A stretch of DNA of 64,000 nucleotides from Pseudomonas asplenii (GTDB lineage Bacteria > Pseudomonadota > Gammaproteobacteria > Pseudomonadales > Pseudomonadaceae): contig NZ_JSYZ01000028.1 in assembly GCF_001293465.1 (NCBI RefSeq), positions 1 to 64,000 on the forward strand, in the 5' to 3' direction. A program made the translations under genes and the position numbers. The notes under the pieces are model-generated. The model saw only the letters and a program-made list of their open reading frames with translations. It was not told where the DNA came from and ran no database searches. This document shows positions 16,074 to 25,163 of the stretch, one piece after another; positions within the stretch are counted from its first letter, which is position 1, and every line of letters begins with the position of its first letter.

Positions 16074-18207
16074 CTGGCCCCGGCACCTGTTGTGCCTGTC
16101 CCTCAGCCTGCCGCTCGGTTCGGCACTGGCCTGCGGCCCGGACTTTCCGCTGCGATTGCTGGACGACCGGGCGCAGACACTGGCCGACCTGCCGGAAACC
16201 AACTTTGCCTTCGAAGTGAACCGTCTCGGCCAGGTGATCGCCGGCCTCAAGCCCGCCACCGAGGCGACCCTGAGGATGTACTGGTACAGCGATGACAATA
16301 CCAACGCCTACCGCGAGCAGCGCGACAAGGTCGAGGCCAGCGAACTGCCGGAAAATCTGCGGGCCAGGGTCGCCCAGTTGCGCACCCTGCAGGATCCGCA
16401 GCAGGTGGAGGCCCAGGGGGCCGATCTGCCCGATGAGTTGCGCCTGTATATTGCCGGTGCGGTAGCCTTTGACGCTGGCAGCCAGGCCCTGGCGGCGGAG
16501 TATTTCCGCAAGGTGCTGGCGCTGCCTGCCGAACAGCGCAAGCTGCGCAGCACCTGGGCAGCCTATTCCCTGGGACGGGCGCTGGTGGCGCTGAGCGCCG
16601 AGGCCGGCGACGATCCGCAACAGACGCCGGCGGCCTTGCAGGCCCAGGCACGGCTGGCCTTTGAGCAGGCGCGCGAGTTCAGTGCCGGCGACTTCAGCGA
16701 TCCGCTGGAACTGGGAATCGCCAGCCTGGGCGAGGAGGCCCGCCTGGCCAAGCTCAAGGGCAACTGGGAGGATGCGATCCAGCTGTATGCCAGCCAGAGC
16801 CGCCTGGGTTCGGCCAGTGGCTACGCCTCGCTCAGGCTGGTCGCCGCCGAACTGGTGGCGCTGCCCGATGAGCCGTTGAAGGAACAATTGACCCATCCGA
16901 CGGTGCAGAAGCTGTTCACCGCCTACCTGTTGAGCCGTGTTGGCTGGTTCTTCGACGAACAGCCGGAACAGGAGCAACGCCTGACCCAACTGCTGCTCGC
17001 CAGTGTCGGCGACAGCCTGGAGAACGCCGACCGGCTGGCGGCGCTGAGTTACCAGAAGGGGAATTTCGCCGCCGCCAAGGGCTATCTCGAACATGCCGGT
17101 GATGGCGGCCTGGCCTGGTGGCTGCGGGCCAAGCTGGCCCTGCGTGACGGCGACAAGGTCCAGGCTGCGGCGGCCTATGCCAAGGCCGCGGCAGCGTTCC
17201 CCAAGGACGAGGTCTGGGGCTCGCGACGCACGCCGGACTGGGCCTACGAAACGGTCCAGCCCGGCTGCCGGGTCGAAGGCGAAAGCGCGATCCTGGCCCT
17301 GGACCGTGGCGATTACCTGCAGGCGTTCGACCAGCTCTATCGTAGCCAGGACATCTATTGGCCGGACGCGGCGACCGTGGCCGAGCGGGTGCTGACCCTC
17401 GATGAGCTGAAAGGTTATGTCGATGCCCATGTGACGGCGCCGCCGCCGGCCACCCAGCAGGACAAGGATAACTACGTACGCCGCCCGGTGGCGGCGCAGT
17501 TGCGCGAATTGCTCGGGCGCCGGCTGTTGCGCGAGGGCCGTTACGATGAGGCCCCGGCGTACTTCGACAGCCCTGAACTGCAGGCCGCCGCCCAGGCCTA
17601 TGGCCAGGACCGCAAGGACGGCGCCTCGCGCTGGACCGCCACCGGCCGTGCCGAGGCGCTGTATGCCGCGGCGAAGCTGGCGCGCCAGTCGGGAATGGAA
17701 ATCCTCGGCTATGAAATGTCGCCGGACTACCGCTGGCTGGGAGGCAGCTACAGCCTGGGCACCGTCGAAGTGCAGGCGGGGCCGTTCCTGGAGGAGGCGG
17801 AAGTCAAGCGCCAGCAGGGTGCGCAGGCCACGCCCAACCAGCGTTATCACTATCGTTATGTGGCTGCCGACCTGGCCAGCCGGGCGGCCGACCAGTTGCC
17901 CCACAGCAGCCAGGCGTTTGCCGCGGTACTGTGCAAGGCCGCCGGCTGGGTTGCCGGTAGCGATCAGGAAATCTCGCTGTACCAGCGTTATGTCGAACAG
18001 GGTCCCTATGTCAGCTGGGCCGGGAATTTCGGCCAGCAGTGCCAGGAGCCGCGGTTCGACCAGGCCAATCGGCGCTACCTGACCCAACCGCTCAACGCCA
18101 TGCGTTCGGCGTTGCGCCCCTACAAGGGGCTGGTGCTGGCGGGTGCGGCGGCGTTGCTGGGTGGTCTTGGCTGGCTGTGGATTCGCCGTCGCAAGGCAAA
18201 GCAGTGA
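16060..18207 (+). CDS. Exported TPR-like protein with C-terminal membrane anchor, unknown
   Basis: A 715-residue protein with an N-terminal signal peptide (cleavage likely near SALACGPDFP), a long helical region rich in Ala/Leu/Tyr repeats (about residues 130-420) that looks like tetratricopeptide-type solenoids, and a C-terminal transmembrane helix (LVLAGAAALLGGLGWLWI) ending in a basic RRRKAKQ tail. It should face the periplasm while anchored in the inner membrane. AAGGAG lies seven bases before the ATG, inside the upstream lipoprotein gene. I do not recognise a specific function; the pairing with the DUF3142 lipoprotein suggests an envelope assembly or polysaccharide-related role, which is only inference. 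Confidence 0.7.
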   Translation: MFTRNWPRHLLCLSLSLPLGSALACGPDFPLRLLDDRAQTLADLPETNFAFEVNRLGQVIAGLKPATEATLRMYWYSDDNTNAYREQRDKVEASELPENLRARVAQLRTLQDPQQVEAQGADLPDELRLYIAGAVAFDAGSQALAAEYFRKVLALPAEQRKLRSTWAAYSLGRALVALSAEAGDDPQQTPAALQAQARLAFEQAREFSAGDFSDPLELGIASLGEEARLAKLKGNWEDAIQLYASQSRLGSASGYASLRLVAAELVALPDEPLKEQLTHPTVQKLFTAYLLSRVGWFFDEQPEQEQRLTQLLLASVGDSLENADRLAALSYQKGNFAAAKGYLEHAGDGGLAWWLRAKLALRDGDKVQAAAAYAKAAAAFPKDEVWGSRRTPDWAYETVQPGCRVEGESAILALDRGDYLQAFDQLYRSQDIYWPDAATVAERVLTLDELKGYVDAHVTAPPPATQQDKDNYVRRPVAAQLRELLGRRLLREGRYDEAPAYFDSPELQAAAQAYGQDRKDGASRWTATGRAEALYAAAKLARQSGMEILGYEMSPDYRWLGGSYSLGTVEVQAGPFLEEAEVKRQQGAQATPNQRYHYRYVAADLASRAADQLPHSSQAFAAVLCKAAGWVAGSDQEISLYQRYVEQGPYVSWAGNFGQQCQEPRFDQANRRYLTQPLNAMRSALRPYKGLVLAGAAALLGGLGWLWIRRRKAKQ

Positions 18208-18288
18208 GGCAATCGGCGCCCGGGCATGCTATTGATAGGCGGTAACTCCCTGAACAGCCATCGGTTTCAAGATTTACGAGGTGACGAT

Positions 18289-18522
18289 ATGCCAGTTAAG
18301 CACGACTTGTTCGCAGATTTGCATTTGACCCGGGAGCAGGTCACGGAGCGCAGGGCCCAGGACAGCAAGCTCAACCACCTGCTCGACGAGTACGACGAGA
18401 TCGACAAGCAGGTGCTGGCAGCCGAGGCGGCGCTGGCAGAGGATGACGACGTGAGGAAGCTCAAGGAAAAACGGCTGCTGGTCAAGGACCGGATCGTCCG
18501 CCAGCTTGAACTGCCGCACTGA
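18289..18522 (+). CDS. YdcH/DUF465-family small protein
   Basis: A 77-residue charged helical protein starting MPVKHDLFADL, with the DUF465 pattern of an acidic, coiled-coil-like body (DEYDEIDKQVLAAEAAL) and a basic LKEKRLLVKDRI tail. These small cytoplasmic proteins are common in proteobacteria and uncharacterised. GAGGTG five bases before the ATG decides the start; a longer upstream frame is not needed. Confidence 0.85.
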   Translation: MPVKHDLFADLHLTREQVTERRAQDSKLNHLLDEYDEIDKQVLAAEAALAEDDDVRKLKEKRLLVKDRIVRQLELPH

Positions 18523-18545
18523 TTCGGCGAGCCGCTTGAGCCGCG

Positions 18546-18567
18546 CTGCGGGCACCGGAGCCCGCAG
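18546..18567 (+). other. GC-rich hairpin between the DUF465 gene and the permease-family gene
   Basis: CTGCGGGC and GCCCGCAG flank a six-base loop. There is no following T run, so it may be a weak terminator or a 5' structure on the next transcript. Confidence 0.45.
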
Positions 18568-18586
18568 CCCCCTGAATGGAGTTTTC

Positions 18587-19570
18587 ATGTCCTCGACGAT
18601 GTCATCCACGGCCGAGCTGCCGATCACGCCGAAAGTCGTGCTGATCAGCATGTTCGCGCCCGAAGCGCAAAGCTGGATCGAGCGCCTGGCGTTCAACCAG
18701 GAAATCCCGCTGCCGGGATTGAGTGCCGACTACCCGAACATTCTCTGCAACGACCAGGGCGTCTGCCTGCTGGTGACCGGCATGGGCCAGACCAATGCGA
18801 CGGCCTCGACCCTGGCGCTGGCCCTGTCGAACCGTTTCGACCTGCGCCAGACCTATTTCCTGATCGTCGGCATTGCCGGCATCAACCCGCACCGGGGCAC
18901 TCTCGGTACTGCGGCCTGGGCCCGCTACCTGGTGGACTTCGGTACCCAGTGGGGGCTCGACTCGCGGGATGCGCCGCCGCACTGGCCGAGCGGCTACATC
19001 GGTATCAACACCCGCGGGCCGGACGAAAAGCCGCCGCTGGACTATCGCACCGAAGTCTTCGAGCTCAATGCGCGGTTGCAGGCCAAGGCGTATGCCTTGA
19101 CCCGCCATGTCGTCCTGAGCGAAAGCGCCGAGTCGGCGCTCTGGCGGACGAAGTATCCCCATGCGCCGGCCAACCAGCCGCCGCAGGTGATCTGTGGCGA
19201 TACCGCTTCGAGTTGTACCTGGTTTTCCGGTACGCGCCTGGGCGAGCGGGCAGAGGTGTGGACCCGGTTGCTGACCGACGGCGAGGGGGTCTACTGCACC
19301 ACCCAGCAGGAAGACAACTCCACCTATGAAGCGCTGTCGCGGGCGGCCAGGGCCGGCCTGCTGGACATCGGGCGCCTGGCGGTGCTGCGCGCCGGCTCGA
19401 ACTTCGACCGGCCGTATCCGGGCTACAGCGATGCCGACAACCTGCTCGACTATGCCCAGCAGGGTGGCTTCGCCCCGGCGCTGGAGAACCTCTACCGGGT
19501 GGGTAGCACCCTGGTGCAGGAGATCGTCGGCCATTGGTCCGAATGGGAGCAGGGCGTTCCCGAGTCCTGA
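18587..19570 (+). CDS. Purine nucleoside permease (NUP) family protein
   Basis: A 327-residue protein starting MSSTMSSTAEL, with TGGAG six bases before the ATG. It matches the NUP family first described as fungal nucleoside permeases: ISMFAPEAQSWIERL, VCLLVTGMGQTNATAS, YFLIVGIAGINPHRGTLG and ISRAGSNFDRP-like segments. The sequence has no clear transmembrane helices and resembles a nucleoside phosphorylase fold, so an enzymatic or binding role is at least as likely as transport. There is no clear N-terminal signal peptide in this start choice. It stands alone between DUF465 and a REP pair. Confidence 0.75.
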   Translation: MSSTMSSTAELPITPKVVLISMFAPEAQSWIERLAFNQEIPLPGLSADYPNILCNDQGVCLLVTGMGQTNATASTLALALSNRFDLRQTYFLIVGIAGINPHRGTLGTAAWARYLVDFGTQWGLDSRDAPPHWPSGYIGINTRGPDEKPPLDYRTEVFELNARLQAKAYALTRHVVLSESAESALWRTKYPHAPANQPPQVICGDTASSCTWFSGTRLGERAEVWTRLLTDGEGVYCTTQQEDNSTYEALSRAARAGLLDIGRLAVLRAGSNFDRPYPGYSDADNLLDYAQQGGFAPALENLYRVGSTLVQEIVGHWSEWEQGVPES

Positions 19571-19591
19571 GCCGGTTTCTGGCGCGCCTGT

Positions 19592-19669
19592 GCCGGCCCT
19601 TTCGCGGGCGAGCCCGCTGCCACCGTCGCCTCGGCTTTGTGTATCAGCAGGAGCCCGCGAAAGGGCCGG
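19592..19669. repeat. REPIN-like pair of REP palindromes
   Basis: CCGGCCCTTTCGCGGGC (19593-19609) is the exact reverse complement of 19653-19669. The left copy also contains the Pseudomonas REP core CGCGGGCGAGCCCGC. Two inverted REPs about 60 bases apart match the REPIN layout mobilised by RAYT transposases. Confidence 0.8.
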
Positions 19670-19753
19670 TCGACCCATCACTTCACCCCAATCAGCATCC
19701 GCTACTGTATAACCATCCAGTCGCGGTATAGTGGCGACCTCACCCCCGTTCGA

Positions 19754-20710
19754 GTGCAGGTCTTGTCTTCTCCACCGCCGATCACCGCACCCACCGCTCT
19801 GGCCCGGACGCTTGCGCCGGTCACGCTGTACCTGGCCCGCCTGGCGCCCTCCAGCCGCCAGACCATGCGCTACGTGCTGCAGGATGCCGCCGATCGCCTG
19901 GGTCTGGAGGACACGCCGATCGACGAGATCGCCTGGCACCAGCTGCAGCCGGCCCATCTCACCGCGCTGGTGGCCGCCCTGCGGGCAGACGGCTTCGCGC
20001 CCAATACCTCGTCGCTCTACGTCAATGCCATCCGCGGCGTGATGAACCAGGCCTGGCAACAGGACCTGATCACCCCCGAGCAACTGATGAAAATCCGCGC
20101 GGTCAAGGCCGCCGGCGGCTCGCGTCTGAGCCCCGGGCGAAACCTGCGCCGCACGCTGATCCGTGACCTGATGGACGTCTGCGCCGCCGACCCGCGGCCC
20201 CAGGGCCTGCGCGATGCCGCCATCATCGCGATCCTCTACGGCACCGGCATGCGCAAGTCCGAATCGGTGGATATCGAACTGCACCAGGTCAATGCCGCCG
20301 AGCGCAGCCTGCGGGTGATCGGCAAGGGCAACCGTGAACTGATCAAGTTCGCCCCGGCCTGGGCCTTCGACAAGCTCGACGCCTGGTTGCGTTTTCGTCG
20401 CGAGCAACTGCCCGCGGGTGTGGCCGACGACAGCTTCCTGTTCAACCGGATTCGTCGCGGCCACCACATCACCCGCGAACGGCTGACCAAGCACGCGATC
20501 TACTACATCGCCAAGCAACGCGGCCGGCAGGTGGGTGTCGAGATCATGCCCCATGACTTCCGGCGTTCCTTTATCACCCGGGTGATCGAAGAGTACGATG
20601 TGTCGATTGCCCAGAAGCTGGCGCACCACGCCAATATCGCCACCACGGCCGGCTACGACATGCGCGACGACAACGAGCGGCGCAATGTCACCGATCGTTT
20701 CCTGCTCTGA
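19754..20710 (+). CDS. Lone tyrosine recombinase
   Basis: About 318 residues of the phage-integrase/Xer type. There is an N-terminal SAM-like core-binding domain (SRQTMRYVLQDAADRLG to NAIRGVMNQAW) and a catalytic domain with Arg in GTGMRKSE, His and Arg in HDFRRSF, His in LAHHANI and the nucleophile Tyr in TTAGYDMR. The start is uncertain: GTG 19754 or TTG 19763; the longer frame from 19637 runs back into the REP pair. No phage, integron or island genes surround it, and it is followed by an esterase gene. It may be a resident chromosomal recombinase rather than part of a mobile element. Confidence 0.82.
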   Translation: MQVLSSPPPITAPTALARTLAPVTLYLARLAPSSRQTMRYVLQDAADRLGLEDTPIDEIAWHQLQPAHLTALVAALRADGFAPNTSSLYVNAIRGVMNQAWQQDLITPEQLMKIRAVKAAGGSRLSPGRNLRRTLIRDLMDVCAADPRPQGLRDAAIIAILYGTGMRKSESVDIELHQVNAAERSLRVIGKGNRELIKFAPAWAFDKLDAWLRFRREQLPAGVADDSFLFNRIRRGHHITRERLTKHAIYYIAKQRGRQVGVEIMPHDFRRSFITRVIEEYDVSIAQKLAHHANIATTAGYDMRDDNERRNVTDRFLL

Positions 20711-20745
20711 ACACCTTATCGCCCGCTTACCCGAAAGGATCGACC

Positions 20746-21471
20746 ATGTTCAAACCCCTGGCCCTCGCACTGCTGCTGACCTGTTCCCTGGCCCAGGCAG
20801 CCGAACCCGAGCTGCTGGCCGACATGCCACTGACCTACCTGGAACAGGCCGAGCCCGATACCCACGACCAGCCGCTGGTGATCTTCCTCCATGGCTATGG
20901 CAGCAACGAGGACGACCTGTTCGGCATCCGCGAGAGCCTGCCGGACAACTACACCGTGTTGTCGGTGCGCGGCCGGCTGGAACTGAGTTCGGGTGGCTAC
21001 CAGTGGTTCCACAAGCGTACCGATGCGGCGCAGTACGATGGCAACAGCGATGACCTGAAGCTGAGCGCCGAGGCGCTGACCGACTTCATCCAGCGGGTCA
21101 CCGAGAAGTATCACACCCGGCCGGAGAAGGTCTTTCTGGTCGGCTTCAGCCAGGGCGCGATGATGACCTACGAGGTGGCGCTGCGGCATCCCGAGGTGCT
21201 GCACGGCATCGCGGCGCTGAGCGGACGGCTGTTGCCGGTGGTGCGCACCCAGGCCAGGACGCCGGCGAACTACCGCAACCTGAGCGTGTTCATCGGGCAT
21301 GGGACGGCGGATCCGCAGGTTCCCTACGCCGGAGCGACCGATGCGCTGACGTACCTCAAGAGCCTGTCCATCGAGCCGCAGTTTCATTCATACCCCGGTG
21401 TGGTACATACCATCAGCGCCACCGAGGTCATCGACCTGGCGAACTGGATCGCCGCGTCGCTCAAGCCCTGA
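20746..21471 (+). CDS. Exported phospholipase/carboxylesterase-family hydrolase
   Basis: A 241-residue alpha/beta hydrolase with an N-terminal signal peptide (MFKPLALALLLTCSLAQAA). The family motif VIFLHGYGSNEDDLFGI forms the oxyanion region; the nucleophile Ser is in GFSQGAMM, the acid probably Asp in GTADPQVPY, and the His in PGVVHTIS. Relatives are carboxylesterases and acyl-protein thioesterases, but the signal peptide places this one in the periplasm or outside. The substrate is unknown. GAAAGG lies seven to eight bases before the ATG. Confidence 0.88.
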   Translation: MFKPLALALLLTCSLAQAAEPELLADMPLTYLEQAEPDTHDQPLVIFLHGYGSNEDDLFGIRESLPDNYTVLSVRGRLELSSGGYQWFHKRTDAAQYDGNSDDLKLSAEALTDFIQRVTEKYHTRPEKVFLVGFSQGAMMTYEVALRHPEVLHGIAALSGRLLPVVRTQARTPANYRNLSVFIGHGTADPQVPYAGATDALTYLKSLSIEPQFHSYPGVVHTISATEVIDLANWIAASLKP

Positions 21472-21478
21472 CACCGAT

Positions 21479-21510
21479 CTTGCCGACAAGCCCGGCTCCT
21501 ACAGGTGGTG
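21479..21510. repeat. Degenerate REP element
   Basis: TTGCCGACAAGCCCGGCTCC followed by TACAGG matches the P. fluorescens REP pattern (GCCGGCAAGCCGGCTCCTACAGG) with mismatches. It lies just after the esterase stop. The rest of the gap to 21625 holds nothing I can name. Confidence 0.6.
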
Positions 21511-21625
21511 GGGTTCTGCGCATGGCCTCCATTTTTCAGGCACTTGCGCACCTCGCGGGGGTCAGATGTTGCAACGGTCGGCTTGAACGCCGGCCCTTGC
21601 GCCATCAGACACCTCGGGAGAAACA

Positions 21626-23113
21626 ATGAGCCAAGATGTCCTCGCCACCGAAACCAACCGCCGCCAACTGCAACAGATCATCGCCGGCCTGTCCGACGGA
21701 GTGATCCTGATCGAAGTCGACCAGGGCATTCTCTGGGCCAACGAAGCTGCCCTGGCCATGCATGGTGTCAGCGAGGTCGGCGAACTGGGGGCGAATGCCG
21801 AGCAGTATCGTGAGCGCTTTACCCTGCGTTACCGCAATCACCACCCCCTGAGTGCCGACAGCTACCCGATCGCCCGGGTCGCCAATGGCGAAACCTTCAG
21901 CGACCTGGTGGTCGAGGTCACCGCCCAGGCCGACCCGGAGCGTACCCGGGTGCACCATATCCGCAGCATGATCCTCACCGACCGCGCCGGTGAACCGGAA
22001 TCCCTGGTGCTGATCATCAGCGACGCCACGGAGCTCGCCAGTGCCGAGCAGCGCTTCGAGAAGGCCTTTGGTGCCAACCCGGCACCGGCAGTGATCTGCC
22101 GGCTCAGCGACCTGCGCTACATCAAGGCCAACCAGGGCTTCCTCGAAATGACCGGCTACAGCCGCGACCAGGTGATCGGTCGCTCGGTCTACGAGCTCGA
22201 TGTACTGGAGGACGCCGAGCGCCGCGAGCTGGCGATCCAGCGGTTGGGGGAGGGGGCGACCATTCCGCAGATGCAGGCCGAGCTGAAGCTGGCCGAAGGC
22301 GGCAGCAAGCTGGTGATCGTGGCCGGCCAGCCGCTGGACATCAACGAGCAGGACTGCATGCTGTTCACCTTCATGGACCTGGAACCGCGCCGCCGTGCCG
22401 AAACCGCCTTGCGCCAGAGTGAGGAGCGTTTCGCCAAGGCCTTTCGTTTGGCGCCGGCGCCGACCCTGCTCTGTGGCGTTGCCAGTCGCCAACTGCTGGA
22501 CGTCAACGAGGCGCTGCTCGGTACCACTGGCTACCAGGCGCAGGAGTTGCTGGGCATGCGGCTCGACGAGGTCGGCCTGTTCGAGGACGGCAAACTCTGC
22601 GAACAGGTGTTCGCCGCCCTGGCCAAGGCCGGTCGCCTGGAGAGCCTGGACCTGCGCATCCGGCGCAAGGACGGCGAACTGATCGACTGTGCGTTGTCCG
22701 CCGACAGTGTGCAGATCCAGGACGAACACTGTTACCTGCTGGTGCTGATGAACATCACCGAACGCAAGCGCTCCGAGCTGGAACTGGTGGCGGCGATCGA
22801 GGCGGCGATGCAGGACACGTCCTGGTTCAGCCAGAAACTGATCGAGAAGCTGGCGACGGTGAAGAACGTCAACGCCCGCAAGCTGCCGGGCCTGTCCTTC
22901 GCCGACCTGACGCCGCGTGAACGCGATGTGCTGGAGCTGATCTGCGAAGGCCTGGCCGACAAGGAAATCGCCGCGCGGCTGAAGCTGGCGCCCAATACCG
23001 TGCGCAATCACGTGGCGACGGTGTACTCCAAGCTCGACGTGCACAGCCGCAGTGAGGCGATTGTCTGGGCCCGTGAGCGTGGCCTGTTCGGCACCCGTTC
23101 CCAGGACTGCTAG
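21626..23113 (+). CDS. Multi-PAS LuxR-family regulator
   Basis: A 495-residue cytoplasmic regulator. Three PAS-like domains span roughly residues 10-145, 145-265 and 270-385 (for example AFGANPAPAVICRLSDLRYI and AFRLAPAPTLLCGVASRQLL, which repeat the same pattern). A LuxR-type helix-turn-helix occupies the last 65 residues (LTPRERDVLELICEGLADKEIAARL and TVRNHVATVYSKLDV). The PAS domains probably sense a small molecule, redox state or light; no Cys of a LOV domain or heme ligand is obvious by eye. GGGAG lies seven bases before the ATG. It stands alone, so its target genes are not evident. Confidence 0.88.
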   Translation: MSQDVLATETNRRQLQQIIAGLSDGVILIEVDQGILWANEAALAMHGVSEVGELGANAEQYRERFTLRYRNHHPLSADSYPIARVANGETFSDLVVEVTAQADPERTRVHHIRSMILTDRAGEPESLVLIISDATELASAEQRFEKAFGANPAPAVICRLSDLRYIKANQGFLEMTGYSRDQVIGRSVYELDVLEDAERRELAIQRLGEGATIPQMQAELKLAEGGSKLVIVAGQPLDINEQDCMLFTFMDLEPRRRAETALRQSEERFAKAFRLAPAPTLLCGVASRQLLDVNEALLGTTGYQAQELLGMRLDEVGLFEDGKLCEQVFAALAKAGRLESLDLRIRRKDGELIDCALSADSVQIQDEHCYLLVLMNITERKRSELELVAAIEAAMQDTSWFSQKLIEKLATVKNVNARKLPGLSFADLTPRERDVLELICEGLADKEIAARLKLAPNTVRNHVATVYSKLDVHSRSEAIVWARERGLFGTRSQDC

Positions 23114-23250
23114 TGCAAATGCACCAGTGCCATTAGTTCATATTCGGGTTTCCTGCGCCGGCCTGGCGTCCCAGCATGGAGGCATGGCGGTCGGGCCTGT
23201 TGCCCGGCTCGCAGCCAACCTGCTCAAGGATATCGCCGGTGTTTTCTTTA

Positions 23251-23481
23251 ATGGATCTACGAGCGCTGCTCGAACAGGGCTTTGCGCCGCTGGCCTGTGA
23301 CTGTGTGCTGGGCGATGCCTCGTTGAGCGTGCGGGTCTATGACCGCGAGAGCGGGCGTGTCGACCTGATGGTCGCGGGGATTGCCCTGGGTGGTTTGCGC
23401 CAGCGGGAGGATGCCGTGCGCCTGCTCAAGGAATTGCAGGATGAGCTGGCCTTCAATGCATTGCGACGTGCGCAGAGCTAG
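23251..23481 (+). CDS. Small DUF1652-like protein
   Basis: A 76-residue protein starting MDLRALLEQGFAPLACDC. The pattern of two close Cys, a strand-rich core (SLSVRVYDRESGRVDLMVAGI) and a helical C-terminus resembles the small DUF1652 proteins common in pseudomonads. The function is unknown. The start at 23251 is preferred to an upstream ATG (23176) because the longer N-terminus does not look like the family. A weak ribosome site is typical for this group. Confidence 0.65.
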   Translation: MDLRALLEQGFAPLACDCVLGDASLSVRVYDRESGRVDLMVAGIALGGLRQREDAVRLLKELQDELAFNALRRAQS

Positions 23482-23664
23482 GGCATGCATCAGGCGTGGC
23501 CCCATGGAGAGAAACGGGGTGCTGTCAGCCCTGTTTGTCCGTTTGCAGCAACGCCTGCCAGGCTTTCCTGAACCCTGCCTGACTCGATCCCATCCGAGGA
23601 TTTGCAGGCCCGTCCCCACGCTACATACTGACCTGCGGGTGTATTGGACGGTGCGGGGATTGCA

Positions 23665-24972
23665 ATGGCTTTGGCGCAACAGGGACTACAGCAGCAGGGC
23701 GTACGCCCACAGACCCGTTCAGGCATGCGGCAACGACTGATCCTCGGCTGCGTGGTGATCCTCACCGGCATCGGTGCCGGCCTGGGTGGCATGCTGCTGG
23801 CGATGTTGTTGCACGCCATCCAGCACCTCGCCTATGGCTACGGCCAGGACAGCCTGAGCAGTCACGAAAGCTTCCTGGTCGGCGTCAGCAGTGCCTCGCC
23901 CGAGCGCCGGGTGCTGGTGCTCGCCCTCTGTGGCCTGGTCGCCGGCCTGGGCTGGTGGCTGCTCTATCGTTTCGGCCGGCCATTGGTGAGCGTCAAGAAA
24001 GCCGTGGCGCCGGGTGCCGCCGACATGCCGGGCAAAACCACCCTGGCCCATGCCTTGCTGCAGATCGTCACCGTCGCCCTGGGTTCCCCCCTGGGCCGCG
24101 AAGTCGCGCCCCGCGAGGTCGGTGCCCTGGTGGGCACCTGGCTGTCGCACAAGGCCGGCCTGTCGCCCGAAACCCGGCGGCTGATGATCGCCTGTGGCGC
24201 GGGCGCCGGATTGGCGGCGGTGTACAACGTGCCGCTGGGCGGGGCCATCTTCGTGCTGGAAGTGCTGGTCGGCAGCTTCAGTTGGCCGGCGGCGATCATG
24301 GCTTTGGCGACTTCGGCGATCGGCGCCTGTGTCGCCTGGATCGGCCTGGGTGCCGAGGTGCAGTACGTGGTGCCGGCCTTGCCGTTGAGTCCCGGTCTGC
24401 TGGCCTGGGCGTTGCTCGCCGGCCCGCTGTTCGGGCTGGCCGCCCATGGTTTCGTGCGCCTCACCGGGCAGGCACGGACCCACGCGGCGCGGGGTTGGCA
24501 ACTGCCGCTGTTGTCGTTGCTCAACTTTACCCTGATCGGTTGTATTGCCGTCTACCTGCCGCAGATCCTCGGCAACGGCAAGGGGCCCGCGCAACTGGGC
24601 TTCGACAGCGAGCTGACGATCGGCCTGGCGGCGTTGCTGCTGGTGGTCAAGGTGTTGATCACCAGCAGCAGCCTGCGTGCCGGTGCCGAAGGCGGCCTGC
24701 TGACGCCGGGGCTGGCCATCGGCGCGTTGCTGGCGATCATTCTCGGCGGGCTGTGGAGCCTGGCCTGGCCGGGCGTTCCGCTGGGTGCCTTTGCCATCGT
24801 CGGCGCCGCGGCGTTCCTCGCGTCCTCCATGAGCATGCCGCTCACCGCCATTGTCCTGGTGGTCGAGTTCACCCGCATCGACCATGACTTCCTGGTGCCG
24901 ATCATTCTCGCGGTGGTCGGTTCGGTGTGCGTAAGCCGGCTGTGCGCCAGCCTGGCCGAGGCGAAGCGCTGA
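23665..24972 (+). CDS. ClC-family chloride channel/transporter
   Basis: A 435-residue integral membrane protein with about ten hydrophobic segments. The ClC selectivity-filter region appears as ALGSPLGREVAPREVGALVG, with Glu of GRE in the gating position, and the N-part of helix N as GAEGGLLTPGLAIGALL. The classic GSGIP sequence is replaced by GSPLG, seen in some bacterial ClC subgroups including fluoride or voltage-gated types, so ion and mode (channel or H+ exchanger) cannot be fixed. The start at 23665 has GGGGA six bases upstream. It lies before the siderophore receptor gene but is unrelated to it. Confidence 0.88.
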   Translation: MALAQQGLQQQGVRPQTRSGMRQRLILGCVVILTGIGAGLGGMLLAMLLHAIQHLAYGYGQDSLSSHESFLVGVSSASPERRVLVLALCGLVAGLGWWLLYRFGRPLVSVKKAVAPGAADMPGKTTLAHALLQIVTVALGSPLGREVAPREVGALVGTWLSHKAGLSPETRRLMIACGAGAGLAAVYNVPLGGAIFVLEVLVGSFSWPAAIMALATSAIGACVAWIGLGAEVQYVVPALPLSPGLLAWALLAGPLFGLAAHGFVRLTGQARTHAARGWQLPLLSLLNFTLIGCIAVYLPQILGNGKGPAQLGFDSELTIGLAALLLVVKVLITSSSLRAGAEGGLLTPGLAIGALLAIILGGLWSLAWPGVPLGAFAIVGAAAFLASSMSMPLTAIVLVVEFTRIDHDFLVPIILAVVGSVCVSRLCASLAEAKR

Positions 24973-25079
24973 ACCATCTCCCCCGTCTCCACTGATTCTC
25001 CCCTCATTTTCCTTCAGATGTTTCGCGCACGGTGTTGCATCCGTGTCATCCGTGGGCGTTATTATTTACATGTTCAGCG

Positions 25080-25125
25080 TATTGACTATTCGTTCAGTCA
25101 ATAAATATTATTGCATCTCATTCTT
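25080..25125 (+). promoter_or_regulatory. Promoter and operator region of the siderophore locus
   Basis: A -35-like TTGACT (25082-25087) and a -10-like TATTAT (25106-25111) are spaced 18 bases. The -35 lies within an exact 8-8-8 inverted repeat, TATTGACT then eight bases then AGTCAATA (25080-25103). The AT-rich stretch 25101-25125 (ending TTGCATCTCATTC) loosely resembles a Fur box, about half the consensus positions. Iron repression and a dedicated regulator are both plausible; neither is proven by sequence. Confidence 0.5.
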
Positions 25126-25163
25126 AAAAAGCATGCTCAGCGGTTCAGGGAGAGGACGGGTCA

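Noticed and set aside
18587..19570. Integral membrane nucleoside permease
   Set aside because: No clear transmembrane helices are visible, so the family name is kept but transport is doubted.
19637..20710. Extended N-terminus for the recombinase
   Set aside because: The extension is encoded by the REP pair region and has no family-like sequence.
25101..25125. Confirmed Fur box
   Set aside because: Only about half of the consensus positions match, so it is recorded as a weak part of the promoter region only.
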